From Rhizobiales bacterium Ga0077525 (GTDB taxonomy: Bacteria; Pseudomonadota; Alphaproteobacteria; Rhizobiales; Xanthobacteraceae), in NCBI GenBank assembly GCA_001464835.1, contig LNDS01000015.1, positions 62,001 to 126,000 of the forward strand: 64,000 bases of DNA, in the 5' to 3' direction. Shown one piece after another: positions 54,700-63,830 of the stretch. A model generated the notes under the pieces. The model searched no databases and was not told where the DNA came from. It worked only from the letters and a program-made list of their open reading frames with translations. A program made the position numbers and the translations under genes. How positions within the stretch are numbered: position 1 is the first letter of the stretch; each line of letters starts with the position of its first letter.

Positions 54700-56039
54700 T
54701 GTGTCGCCGAAGTGACTTTCGGCTTCGCCTGTTTTGGCGTTGCTGCCGGCTTGGCCGCCGCCGCAGGCTTTGCCGTTGCAGGTTTTGCCGCGGCCTTCGG
54801 AGCGGTGGCAGGCTTGACCTCGGCGGCCTTCGCGTCAGGCTTGGCCTCGGCAGCAGGCTTCTCGGCTGCGTCGGGCTTGGCGGCGACTTTCTTTTTCTTC
54901 TTGGCCGGACCGCTGGCAACCTGCGGCGCGCTGTCCGGACGATCGGCTGGCCCAGTAAACACGATAACCGGCGGCGTGGTATCGACCGGCGGGCCGAGCA
55001 CGAATTTGCCGGTCGACGGCTTCAGGTTCGACAGCATGAATGCTTGACCGCCATTACCGCCCTCAGTGCCTTCGGCGGTAACGGCTGCTTCGACTTCTTC
55101 TTCCTGGTTGTCTTCCGACGGCGGCTTGCGCCGGTGGCCGCCGCACATTTCCTCGCGCAAATTCGGCGGCTGCGCATCGATCGGCGCCAGCGCATCGACG
55201 GTACCGAGCGACGGCGTCAGCCAGGTCAGCCCGCCGCTGCTGAAGCCGCGCTCCAGCATGGCGCCGGCCTTTTGCGCGCGCACTGCGCCGGAATAGGCGC
55301 CGAGCACGACCGCGATCAGGCGGCGTCCATTGCGGGTCGCGGACGCAACCACATTATAGCCGGAGGCGCAGATGAAGCCGGTCTTCATGCCGTCGGCGCC
55401 GGGATAGCGGTCGATCAGATTGTTGTAGTTGCGCATGACGCGATTGCCGTAGCGGATCGCGTGGATGTTCCAATACGGCTCGGCCTCGGGAAACTCCTGG
55501 AACAGTGCGCGCGCCAGAATGCCGAGATCGCGCGCCGACGAGACGTGCCCCTCGGACGGCAGACCGTTCGGGTTGACGAAGTGGCTCTGCGACATGCCAA
55601 GCCGGCGGGCATTGGCGTTCATCATATCGGCGAAGCCTTCGAGCGAGCCGCCGACGCCTTCGGCGATCGCCACTGCGACATCGTTGGCCGATTTCACCAT
55701 CAGCATCTTCAGCGCGTTGTCGACGGTCAACGTGGTGCCGAGCTTGAAGCCCATCTTGGTCGGCTGCTGCGCCACCGCGTTGCGCGACATGGTCAAGAGC
55801 GTGTTGAAGGTCAGGCGCTTTTCCTTGACGGCGCGCAGTGTCGTATAGGCGGTCATCAGTTTGGTGACCGAGGCCGGATACCACGGATAGGTCGCGTTCT
55901 CGGCGTGCAGCACCTTGCCGGTCGCGGCCTCGATCAGGAGCTGCGCCTCGGCCGCAGCCGGGCGGGAGGCCTGCACGGTCAGCGCCGCGGCGGCGGCGAG
56001 AATGAAGGCGGAGCGGCTGAAGCGGGCAAAAACGGTCAA
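54696..56039 (-). CDS. D-alanyl-D-alanine carboxypeptidase (S11 family) with a long Ala/Lys/Pro tail
   Basis: A 447-residue penicillin-binding enzyme that trims peptidoglycan stem peptides. The signal peptide ends near residue 30. The SxxK motif is Ser 57-Lys 60 (PASVTK), SxN is Ser 117-Ala-Asn 119 and KTG is 219-221. The catalytic domain is complete, but the usual PBP5 C-terminal domain and amphipathic anchor are not recognisable; instead residues after about 310 are low-complexity, acidic then rich in Lys, Ala and Pro. The chain ends with the CobW coupling. The promoter region is the 232-base gap to the divergent thiolase gene. Confidence 0.87.
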
Positions 56040-56271
56040 AATACGGTCCGTTCCAGGGGCTTGGCATTATGGGGCCGGACAGGAACCAAGAATAGATTGG
56101 GTTCCTTTGGCGGTGGCGCTAAACTAACGAAGCTTTCGGCAGGTGGCAAAGCCGGTCGAGACCTTAACTGTGATTATGGTGACTTCTACAAGTGATTTGC
56201 CGTATCGCCCGTGGCCGTTCCTGACCGGCCAATGCGACCAAAGTTCGGCAAGCGACAACCGGGAGATTTCG

Positions 56272-57438
56272 ATGACCGCGGCAATCGTCGGCTGGGCCCA
56301 TACCCCGTTCGGCAAGCTTTCCGGCGAGACCGTCGAAAGCCTGATCGTGCGGGTGACCAATGAGGCGCTCGCCGATGCCGGCATCGAGGCCAAGGACGTC
56401 GACGAGATCGTGCTCGGCCACTTCAACGCCGGTTTTTCGGCGCAGGACTTTACCGCTTCGCTGGTGCTGCAAGCCTCGCCCGATCTACGCTTCAAGCGCG
56501 CGCTGCGGGTCGAGAATGCCTGCGCCACGGGATCGGCGGCGGTGCATCAGGGCATCAAGTCGATCGAGGCAAAAGCGGCGCGCATCGTCTTAGCGGTCGG
56601 CGTCGAGCAGATGACGACGACGCCGGGTCCGGAGATCGGCCGTAATCTGTTGAAAGCGTCCTACGTGCGCGAAGAGGCCGAGATCGATGGCGGCTTTGCC
56701 GGCGTGTTCGGCCAGATCGCCGGACGTTATTTCCAGAAATACGGCGACCAGTCCGACGCGCTGGCGATGATCGCCGCCAAGAATCACAAGAACGGCGTCG
56801 GCAATCCTTATGCGCAGATGCGCAAGGACCTCGGCTACGATTTCTGCCGCACCGAGAGCGAGAAGAATCCGTTCGTCGCCGGGCCGCTCAAGCGTACCGA
56901 TTGCTCGCTGGTGTCGGATGGCGCGGCGGCCGTGGTGCTGGCCGATGTCGAAACCGCGCTCAAGCTCGGCAAGGCGGTCGCCTTCCGGGCCGCCGAGCAT
57001 GTGCAGGATTTCCTGCCGATGTCGAAGCGCGACATTCTCAAGTTCGAAGGCTGCGCGCTCGGCTGGCAGCGGGCGCTGGCCAATGCGGGGCTGGAACTCG
57101 GCGACCTGTCCTTCGTCGAGACGCATGACTGCTTCACGGTCGCAGAACTGATCGAATACGAGGCGATGGGCCTGACGGCGGAGGGCGATGGCGCGCGCGC
57201 CATCAAGGAAGGCTGGACGCAGAAAGACGGCAAATTGCCGGTCAATCCGTCCGGCGGCTTGAAGGCGAAAGGTCACCCGATCGGCGCCACCGGCGTGTCG
57301 ATGCACGCGCTGACCGCGATGCAGCTGACCAACACCGCCGGCGACTTGCAGGTCAAGAACGCGCGGCTCGGCGGCGTCTTCAATATGGGCGGCACCGCGG
57401 TAGCGAACTACGTCAGCATCCTGGAGCGGATTAAGTAG
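56272..57438 (+). CDS. Thiolase of the SCP2/SCPx type
   Basis: A 388-residue acyl-CoA thiolase. Nucleophile Cys 84 is in ENACATGSA, the HDCF motif (285-288) has Cys 287 and GHPIGATG (334-341) has the catalytic His. The C-terminal CxGGGxG of standard thiolases is missing: the segment reads VFNMGGTAVANY. These two traits mark the SCP2-thiolase group, in which the HDCF cysteine is thought to serve as the second catalytic Cys. It may cleave or condense branched or odd acyl-CoAs. ATG 56272 has GGGAG six bases upstream; the frame to 56143 is not conserved. Confidence 0.85.
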   Translation: MTAAIVGWAHTPFGKLSGETVESLIVRVTNEALADAGIEAKDVDEIVLGHFNAGFSAQDFTASLVLQASPDLRFKRALRVENACATGSAAVHQGIKSIEAKAARIVLAVGVEQMTTTPGPEIGRNLLKASYVREEAEIDGGFAGVFGQIAGRYFQKYGDQSDALAMIAAKNHKNGVGNPYAQMRKDLGYDFCRTESEKNPFVAGPLKRTDCSLVSDGAAAVVLADVETALKLGKAVAFRAAEHVQDFLPMSKRDILKFEGCALGWQRALANAGLELGDLSFVETHDCFTVAELIEYEAMGLTAEGDGARAIKEGWTQKDGKLPVNPSGGLKAKGHPIGATGVSMHALTAMQLTNTAGDLQVKNARLGGVFNMGGTAVANYVSILERIK

Positions 57439-57444
57439 CTTCCA

Positions 57445-57501
57445 TAGCGGTTTCGAGCGAAGTGGGTCCGGTTCGCGTGAAGAAAACGCGTCAAAACAAA
57501 A
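57445..57501. repeat. Dispersed intergenic repeat (family E, GAGCGAAGTGGG element)
   Basis: CATAGCGGTTTCGAGCGAAG, then TGGGTCCGGTTCGCGTGAAG and AAAACGCGTCAAAACA follow one another in the gap between two convergent genes. The element is widespread in Bradyrhizobiaceae genomes. A partial relative (GAGCGTTTTCGACG) lies just after the synthetase stop at 48855. Confidence 0.65.
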
Positions 57502-57504
57502 AAC

Positions 57505-58278
57505 TTAGGCCTGGGCGAAGCCGGAGCGTTGCGCCCAGCCGGTCATGCGCCGTTCAAGAATGGCCATCGCCGCGTACATGACGATGCCTTCGATGGCGAG
57601 CACGACGAGGCCGGCGAAAATCAACGGCACCTGGAACTGCGCCTGCGCCTGCAACATCAGATTGCCGATGCCATAGTTCGACGCGACGCTTTCCGAAATC
57701 ACCGAGCCGACGAAGGCAAGCGTAATCGCCACTTTCAGCGAGCCGAAGAAATACGGCAGCGTGCGCGGAATACCGACTTTGCGCATGATGTCGAGCTTGG
57801 AAGCGCCCAGCGCCTTGAGCACGTCTTCGAGTTCCGGCTCGATGGTGGCCAGGCCCGTCGCCACGTTGACGACGATCGGGAAGAACGAGATCAAAAAGGC
57901 GGTCAGCACCGCCGGCACGAAGCCGATGCCGAACCACAGCACCAGGATCGGCACCAGCGCGACTTTCGGGATCGCATTGAAGCCGATCATCAGCGGATAA
58001 AGTCCCGCATAAATCGCGCGCGACCACCCAACCAGGAGGCCGAGCAGCAGGCCGAAGCCGACGGCGAGCGCGAAACCGATCAGGGTCGTCTGCAACGTGA
58101 TCCACGAATTACGCGCCAGCGGTCCCGAATAGTCGACGAAAGCCTGCGCGATCGCGGTCGGCGGCGGCAGGAAGAACACCGGGATCTTGAAAATGTGAAC
58201 GGCGGCTTCCCAGACGACGAACAGGCCGATGGTGAACAGCCAGGGCGACAGGCGAATGAGGAGGTTGGTCCGCGTCAT
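57505..58278 (-). CDS. ABC transporter permease, nitrate/sulfonate/taurine type (SsuC-like)
   Basis: A 257-residue permease of the BPD inner-membrane family with about six spans and the coupling motif EVLKALGASKLDIMRKVGIP-like loop (here EDVLKALGASKLDIMRKVG). The binding-protein gene and the ATPase gene lie upstream on the same strand. The importer resembles SsuABC or TauABC, whose ligands are sulfonates, nitrate or pyrimidine precursors. It overlaps the ATPase gene by ATGA. Confidence 0.88.
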   Translation of the reverse strand: MTRTNLLIRLSPWLFTIGLFVVWEAAVHIFKIPVFFLPPPTAIAQAFVDYSGPLARNSWITLQTTLIGFALAVGFGLLLGLLVGWSRAIYAGLYPLMIGFNAIPKVALVPILVLWFGIGFVPAVLTAFLISFFPIVVNVATGLATIEPELEDVLKALGASKLDIMRKVGIPRTLPYFFGSLKVAITLAFVGSVISESVASNYGIGNLMLQAQAQFQVPLIFAGLVVLAIEGIVMYAAMAILERRMTGWAQRSGFAQA

Positions 58279-59063
58279 TGCCGCGCCTTCACGATGTGGC
58301 CGCGCAATTCATGGACGATGTCGGAGAAAGCCTGCGTGAATGTCACTTCGAGATCGCGCGGGCGCGGCAGCTCGATCTTGCGCTCGACGACGATGCGGCC
58401 GGGCCGTGATGACATGACGAAAACGCGGTCGGCGAGAAACACCGCTTCGCGCAGATCGTGCGTCACCAGAATGACCGTGATCTTGCGCGCCGCTTGCAGG
58501 TCGCGGATCACGCACCATAGTTCCTCGCGCGTGAAGGCATCGAGCGCGCCGAACGGCTCGTCCAGCATCAGCAGTTGCGGCTCGTGGATCAGCGCGCGGC
58601 ACAATGACGTGCGCTGCTGCATGCCGCCGGACAGTTCCCATGGATATTTTTCGCCCTGGCCGCGCAAGCCGACCGACGCGAGCAGGTTGCGCGCGCGTTC
58701 GGAGAACTCGGCCTTGCGGCGGCGCATTTCGCTGCGGTGCGGCTCGACGATTTCGAGCGGCAGTAACAGGTTTTCCAGCGTGGTGCGCCACGGCAGCAAG
58801 GTCGGCGCCTGAAACGCCATGCCGGCGATCTTGAGCGGCGCGGTTACCTTTTGCCCTGCGACCGTCACCGATCCGCTGCGCGGAAACTGCAGACCGGTGG
58901 CGAGTTTCATCAAGGTGGATTTGCCGCAGCCGGACGGCCCGACGACGGCGGCGAATTCGCCCTGCTTGACCGAGATCGACAGGCCTTCGACCGCCAGCGC
59001 GGAGCCGGCGCCGGCATAGGCGTGATCGACACCGTCGAGCGTGACGAAGGCCTCTGGTGCCAT
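58275..59063 (-). CDS. ABC transporter ATP-binding protein, SsuB-like
   Basis: A 262-residue ATPase. Walker A GPSGCGKST is at residues 42-50, signature LSGGMQQRTSLCRAL and Walker B LMLDEPFGALDAFT, and the switch histidine is in VTHDLREA. It is the family member that typically serves nitrate/sulfonate importers. Its start is set as ATG 59063; TTG 59072 is possible because the upstream gene ends just there. It is middle in the order binding protein, ATPase, permease. Confidence 0.9.
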   Translation of the reverse strand: MAPEAFVTLDGVDHAYAGAGSALAVEGLSISVKQGEFAAVVGPSGCGKSTLMKLATGLQFPRSGSVTVAGQKVTAPLKIAGMAFQAPTLLPWRTTLENLLLPLEIVEPHRSEMRRRKAEFSERARNLLASVGLRGQGEKYPWELSGGMQQRTSLCRALIHEPQLLMLDEPFGALDAFTREELWCVIRDLQAARKITVILVTHDLREAVFLADRVFVMSSRPGRIVVERKIELPRPRDLEVTFTQAFSDIVHELRGHIVKARQ

Positions 59064-59072
59064 CCCGTCCAA

Positions 59073-60131
59073 TTAAAACTTGCGGTCGGCGGCGGCCGGC
59101 AGGAACGAGGCGTCGAAGATATCTTCGGTCTTCGGCGCGGTGCCCTTCCACTTATAGGTCAGGCCGATTTGCTCGATCGCTTTGGTGAAGCGCGTATTGT
59201 CGATGCCGCCATAGCCGTTGGCCTTGACCTCGGCGGTGGCGATGTTGTCGCGCAGCGCCAGGTTCAGGCGCTCAAGCTCGACCGGCTTCTTGGCGATGTC
59301 GTTGCGCTTCATCACCGAGTCGACGGCGGTGGACGGTGACTGCACCGTTTCCTTGAGGCCTTTGACGAAGGCGCGCAGGAAGCCTTTGACCGCTTCCGGC
59401 TTCTCGGCGGCGAACTTCGGATTGACGATGATCGCGTTGCCGTAAAGGTTGACGCCGTAGTCGGCCATCAGCAGCACGACGATGTCGTCGACCGGCACGC
59501 CCTTGTCCTTGAGGTTGATGAAGGACGAAAACGAGAAGCCGGTGATGGCGTCGACCTGGCCGGCGGCCAGCATCGGCTCGCGCACCGGGAAGCCGACGTT
59601 TTCGATGGTCACCTTGGAGGCGTCGATGCCGTTGGCCTGCACGAAGATCGGCCACTGCGCATAGGCGCCGTCCGGCGCCGGTGCGCCGAGCTTTTTGCCT
59701 TCGAGGCTCTTCGGATCGCTGATGCCGCGGCTCTTGCGGCCGACGATCGAGAACGGCGGCTTGTTGTAGACCATGAACACCGCCTTGAGCGGCACGGTCG
59801 GGTTGGCGTCGCGGAACTTGATCAGCGAATTGATGTCGCCGAAGCCCATGTCGTAGGTGCCGGAGGCGACGCGGTTGATCGGCTCCAGCGAACCGGCGGC
59901 GGTGTCGACCGTGACGTTGATGCCTTCGGCTTTGTAATAACCCTTGTCGATCGGCAGCAGGAAGGGCGCCGAGGGGCCTTCGAACTTGAAGTCGAGGCTG
60001 AATTTGATGTCGGTGTCGGCGGCCGAAGCCGGGCCGATGGCCGCGCCGGCGGCCAGAGCCGTCGCGAGCAACAGGCCGGCTAGAAGTGCCGTCTTGGCCT
60101 TGACCGGCCGCCGGGGAACAGAAGCTTTCAT
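59073..60131 (-). CDS. ABC transporter substrate-binding protein, NMT1/SsuA-like
   Basis: A 352-residue periplasmic protein with a signal peptide ending near residue 37 (ASA, ADTD). It has the SsuA/TauA/THI5 fold pattern: KFEGPSAPFLLPIDKGYYKAEG and VASGTYDMGFGDINSLIKFRD. Members bind alkanesulfonates, taurine, nitrate or hydroxymethylpyrimidine-type compounds. It heads the ABC operon; ATG 60131 has AAGGAA eight bases upstream. It is divergent from putA across a 240-base gap. Confidence 0.87.
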   Translation of the reverse strand: MKASVPRRPVKAKTALLAGLLLATALAAGAAIGPASAADTDIKFSLDFKFEGPSAPFLLPIDKGYYKAEGINVTVDTAAGSLEPINRVASGTYDMGFGDINSLIKFRDANPTVPLKAVFMVYNKPPFSIVGRKSRGISDPKSLEGKKLGAPAPDGAYAQWPIFVQANGIDASKVTIENVGFPVREPMLAAGQVDAITGFSFSSFINLKDKGVPVDDIVVLLMADYGVNLYGNAIIVNPKFAAEKPEAVKGFLRAFVKGLKETVQSPSTAVDSVMKRNDIAKKPVELERLNLALRDNIATAEVKANGYGGIDNTRFTKAIEQIGLTYKWKGTAPKTEDIFDASFLPAAADRKF

Positions 60132-60371
60132 GGGGTAATTCCTTGATGCGGCCCGCGCATCGGACGATGCGTTCCCGGCCTGGGTGGCAATGAAGTTTGA
60201 GCAGCAAAGAGCATGCCGATCCAAAGAGCAAGCGAGGCCGCGTAAAATGGGGGCAGCGCTCATTTTCTGAACTCGGCAGCCCTATTGTTAGGCATTGATC
60301 GCCGATCCCCGATCCTTCCCGCTTCGGTTATGATCACCGCTTGGCGGTAGGCTTGCTCGGGAGGCTTGCGG

Positions 60372-63300
60372 ATGGAGCCGGCAAAGACAGGGCCCAAGGC
60401 GGTGACCGGACTGCCGCCGTTCCGCGCCCCTTTCGCCCCGGCCGATGAAACTTTGGCCGCGGCCTTTCTCGCCACGGCAAGCCGGCCTGCGGCGGCCGAG
60501 GCGCGCATTGATGCGCGCGCCACGCATCTGATCGAGGCGATCCGCGCCAAGTCAGGTGGCCTCGGTGGCGTCGAGGATTTCCTGCACGCCTATGCGCTGT
60601 CGACCAAGGAGGGCCTGGCGCTGATGGTGCTGGCCGAGGCGCTGCTGCGCATTCCCGATGCAGGCACCGCCGACCGGCTGATCGAAGACAAGCTCAGGGG
60701 CGGCGATTGGTCGCATCACGACCGGCGCTCCGGCACCTTTCTGGTTTCGGCATCGGCCTGGACTCTGGGCCTGACCGCGCGGGTCATCCAGCCGGGCGAG
60801 ACGCCGGAAGGTATTCTCGAACAACTGGCCAAGCGTTTGGGCGTGCCGGCGGTGCGCGCCGCCACCAAACAGGCGATGCGACTGCTCGGCTCGCATTTCG
60901 TGCTCGGGCAGACCATCGGCGACGCGCTGGAGCGCGCCGGTACGCAGCGCGAGTTTCTCTATTCCTTCGACATGCTGGGCGAGGGCGCGCGCACCGCCGC
61001 CGACGCCGCGCGCTATTTCCAATCCTACGCCGATGCCATCGCGGCGATCGGCAAAGCCGCCGGCAACGACGCGCTGCCGAAGCGGCCCGGCATTTCGGTG
61101 AAACTGTCGGCGCTGCATCCGCGCTACGAGCCGCTGTCGCGCGCGCGCGTGATGCAGGAACTGCCGCCGCGCCTGCTCGACCTGGCGCGGCTGGCGAAAA
61201 GCTTTGAGCTTAATTTCACCGTCGATGCCGAGGAGGCCGACCGGCTCGAACTGTCGCTCGATGTCATCGCCGCGACGTTGCGCGATCCGTCGCTGGCCGG
61301 CTGGGATGGCTTTGGGTTAGCGGTGCAGGCCTATCAGAAGCGCGCCGGTAGCGTGATCGATTGGATCGCGGACGCGGCCGAGGCGCTCGACCGCCGCCTG
61401 ATGGTGCGTCTGGTCAAGGGCGCCTATTGGGACACCGAAATCAAGCGCGCGCAGGAGCGGGGACTGGCCGATTATCCGGTGTTCACGCGCAAGGCGATGA
61501 CGGATCTCAGCTACCTCGACTGCGCGCGCAAGCTGCTGGCGCTGCGTCCGCGCCTCTATCCGCAATTCGCCACGCACAACGCGCTGACCATTGCGTCGGT
61601 GTTGGAAGATGCCGGCGACGGTGGCGGTTTCGAATTCCAGCGCCTGCACGGCATGGGCGACGCGCTGTACCGCGCGCTTCTTGCCGATGACCCGGCGATG
61701 ACGGTGCGCGTCTATGCGCCGGTCGGCGGCTACGCCGATCTCCTGGCCTATCTGGTGCGTAGGTTGCTGGAGAACGGCGCCAATTCGTCCTTCGTCTCGG
61801 TCGCCGCCGATCCGAGTGTGCCGATTGCGGAGATCGTCAAGCGGCCGCAAGTCTGGATCGCCGATCCGTCCCGGGCGCGCCATTCGCATATTCCGCTGCC
61901 GCGCGATCTGTTCGCGCCGCAGCGGCCGAATTCGTCTGGCGTCGAATTCGGCGATAGCGCCGCGCTGGCGGCGTTGCAGGCGGACATAGAAGCCGCGCCT
62001 AAAGGTTTTGCCGCGCCGCCGTTGGTCGATCCGCATGACGCGATGGCGGCGGCAGCGGCGGGATTTCGCCCCTGGGATGCCGCCGGCGTCGAGGCGCGCG
62101 CAGCGGCGCTCGCGCGTGCCGGCGATCTGATCGAGCAGCATCGCGGCCGCCTGATCGCGCTGTTGCAAAGCGAGGGCGGCAAGACGCTTGATGACTGTAT
62201 CGCCGAAGTGCGCGAGGCCACCGATTTCTGCCGCTATTATGCGGCGCAGGCGCGGATTGGGCTTGCGCCGCAGGCGCTGCCCGGGCCGACCGGCGAGAGC
62301 AATATGTTGCGCTATCGCGGCCGCGGTGTCTTCGTCTGCATCAGCCCGTGGAATTTCCCGCTGGCCATTTTTACCGGTCAGATTGTTGCCGCGCTCGCCG
62401 CCGGCAATGCGGTGGTGGCCAAGCCCGCCGAGCAGACGCCGCTGATTGCGTTCGAGGCCGTCAAGCTGCTGCACGAAGCGGGCGTGCCGCACAGCGCGCT
62501 GCATCTGGTGCCGGGCGACGGCGAAGTCGGCGCAAAACTGACGGCGCACCGCAATGTCGCCGGTGTTGCCTTTACCGGCTCGACCGAGGTGGCGCGCCAG
62601 ATCAACCGCACGCTTGCGGGAAGCGACGGTCCGATCCCGGTGCTGATCGCCGAGACCGGCGGCATCAATGCCATGATCGTCGACGCCACCGCTCTGCCGG
62701 AACAGGTCACCGACGATGTCGTCACCTCGGCCTTCCGCTCCGCCGGGCAACGCTGTTCGGCCTTGCGCTTGCTGTGCGTGCAGGACGATGTCGCCGGCCG
62801 CATGCTCGCCATGATCGAAGGCGCGGCGCGCGAACTCAAAGTCGGCGATCCGCGCGATGTAGCGACCCATGTCGGTCCGGTGATCGATGCCGAGGCGCGC
62901 GACAAGCTGGAAAGCTGGATCGCCGCCATGAAGGCGCGCGGCGCGGTGCGCTATCGCGGCGATGCGCCGGCGGCGGGCAACTTCGTCGCGCCCGCGATTA
63001 TCGAACTTGGCCGCGCCAGTGACCTGACCGAAGAAGTGTTCGGCCCGGTGCTGCATGTGGTGCGCTGGAAAGGCGGCCAGCTCGATGCGCTGCTCGACGA
63101 TATTGCCGCGAGCGGTTACGGCCTCACCCTCGGCATCCACTCGCGCATCGATGTGACGGTCGAGCATGTCGCGGCGCGGCTTTCGCACGGCAATGTGTAT
63201 GTCAATCGCAACATGATCGGCGCCGTGGTCGGCTCGCAGCCGTTCGGCGGCAACGGCCTGTCCGGCACTGGGCCGAAAGCCGGCGGCCCGGACTATCTGC

Positions 63301-63383
63301 GCCGCTTTGCGCTGGAGCAGGTGGTGACGGTCAACACCGCGGCATCCGGCGGCAACGCCACGCTTTTGTCGGAAGGCGAGTAG
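60372..63383 (+). CDS. putA: Bifunctional proline dehydrogenase/L-glutamate gamma-semialdehyde dehydrogenase
   Basis: A 1003-residue two-step proline catabolic enzyme. The N-terminal half is the FAD-dependent proline dehydrogenase barrel, with LVKGAYWDTEIK, FATHNALT and EFQRLHGMG. The C-terminal half is an aldehyde dehydrogenase: ISPWNFPLAIFTGQIVAALAAG, GSTEVARQI, Glu in AETGGINAM and nucleophile Cys 795 (GQRCS), then FGGNGLSGTGPKAGG near the end. There is no ribbon-helix-helix DNA-binding domain, so it is the short PutA type, as in Bradyrhizobium (about 1000 residues), and does not repress its own gene. GGGAGG lies seven bases before ATG 60372. TATGAT at 60329 is a possible -10. Confidence 0.95.
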   Translation: MEPAKTGPKAVTGLPPFRAPFAPADETLAAAFLATASRPAAAEARIDARATHLIEAIRAKSGGLGGVEDFLHAYALSTKEGLALMVLAEALLRIPDAGTADRLIEDKLRGGDWSHHDRRSGTFLVSASAWTLGLTARVIQPGETPEGILEQLAKRLGVPAVRAATKQAMRLLGSHFVLGQTIGDALERAGTQREFLYSFDMLGEGARTAADAARYFQSYADAIAAIGKAAGNDALPKRPGISVKLSALHPRYEPLSRARVMQELPPRLLDLARLAKSFELNFTVDAEEADRLELSLDVIAATLRDPSLAGWDGFGLAVQAYQKRAGSVIDWIADAAEALDRRLMVRLVKGAYWDTEIKRAQERGLADYPVFTRKAMTDLSYLDCARKLLALRPRLYPQFATHNALTIASVLEDAGDGGGFEFQRLHGMGDALYRALLADDPAMTVRVYAPVGGYADLLAYLVRRLLENGANSSFVSVAADPSVPIAEIVKRPQVWIADPSRARHSHIPLPRDLFAPQRPNSSGVEFGDSAALAALQADIEAAPKGFAAPPLVDPHDAMAAAAAGFRPWDAAGVEARAAALARAGDLIEQHRGRLIALLQSEGGKTLDDCIAEVREATDFCRYYAAQARIGLAPQALPGPTGESNMLRYRGRGVFVCISPWNFPLAIFTGQIVAALAAGNAVVAKPAEQTPLIAFEAVKLLHEAGVPHSALHLVPGDGEVGAKLTAHRNVAGVAFTGSTEVARQINRTLAGSDGPIPVLIAETGGINAMIVDATALPEQVTDDVVTSAFRSAGQRCSALRLLCVQDDVAGRMLAMIEGAARELKVGDPRDVATHVGPVIDAEARDKLESWIAAMKARGAVRYRGDAPAAGNFVAPAIIELGRASDLTEEVFGPVLHVVRWKGGQLDALLDDIAASGYGLTLGIHSRIDVTVEHVAARLSHGNVYVNRNMIGAVVGSQPFGGNGLSGTGPKAGGPDYLRRFALEQVVTVNTAASGGNATLLSEGE

Positions 63384-63481
63384 GGGGAAGCGCGCGCCCC
63401 CGACCTCACGTTTGCGTGTCCCGCACAGGGTCTCTGCCGATGCCCCGTTGAATGGTCAGACACCTTCAAGGGAGAACGATC

Positions 63482-63775
63482 ATGCGAAGCCTGAAAGGCT
63501 CCATCGTCGCCGCGCTGGCCGCGGCGGTTGTGCTCAGTTCGATCAGTTTCGACGCCGCCGAAGCGCGCAGCCGGCACCATCGTGGCAACGCCGCCGCGGT
63601 CGGCGCTGTGGTCGGCCTGTTTGGCGTCATCGCGGCCGCGGCCGCTGCCGACAGTTACCGCGACCGCTACTATTACGGCGGCGGCCCGTATTACGGCAGC
63701 TATGGCCCGGGTTACCGCTATGGCTACGCGCCGCGCTACTACCGCCACCGGCACTATCACCGCCACTGGCGCTAA
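63482..63775 (+). CDS. Small secreted Gly/Tyr/His/Arg-rich protein
   Basis: A 97-residue protein with a signal peptide of about 28 residues (MRSLKGSIVAALAAAVVLSS onward) and a second hydrophobic stretch at about 38-55, then a tail of Tyr, Gly, Arg and His (GPYYGSYGPGYRYGYAP). Function unknown; similar small proteins occur in this order of bacteria. ATG 63482 has AGGGAG eight to nine bases upstream. Confidence 0.6.
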   Translation: MRSLKGSIVAALAAAVVLSSISFDAAEARSRHHRGNAAAVGAVVGLFGVIAAAAAADSYRDRYYYGGGPYYGSYGPGYRYGYAPRYYRHRHYHRHWR

Positions 63776-63830
63776 AGCCCGCCGTGCAATTCGTTAACCG
63801 GTTATAGGAACCGATCAGCTATGGTTCCCC

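Noticed and set aside
61317..63188. A 623-codon open frame on the minus strand within putA
   Set aside because: It is antisense to putA, shows no family signature and has shadow-like Arg/His/Ala composition.
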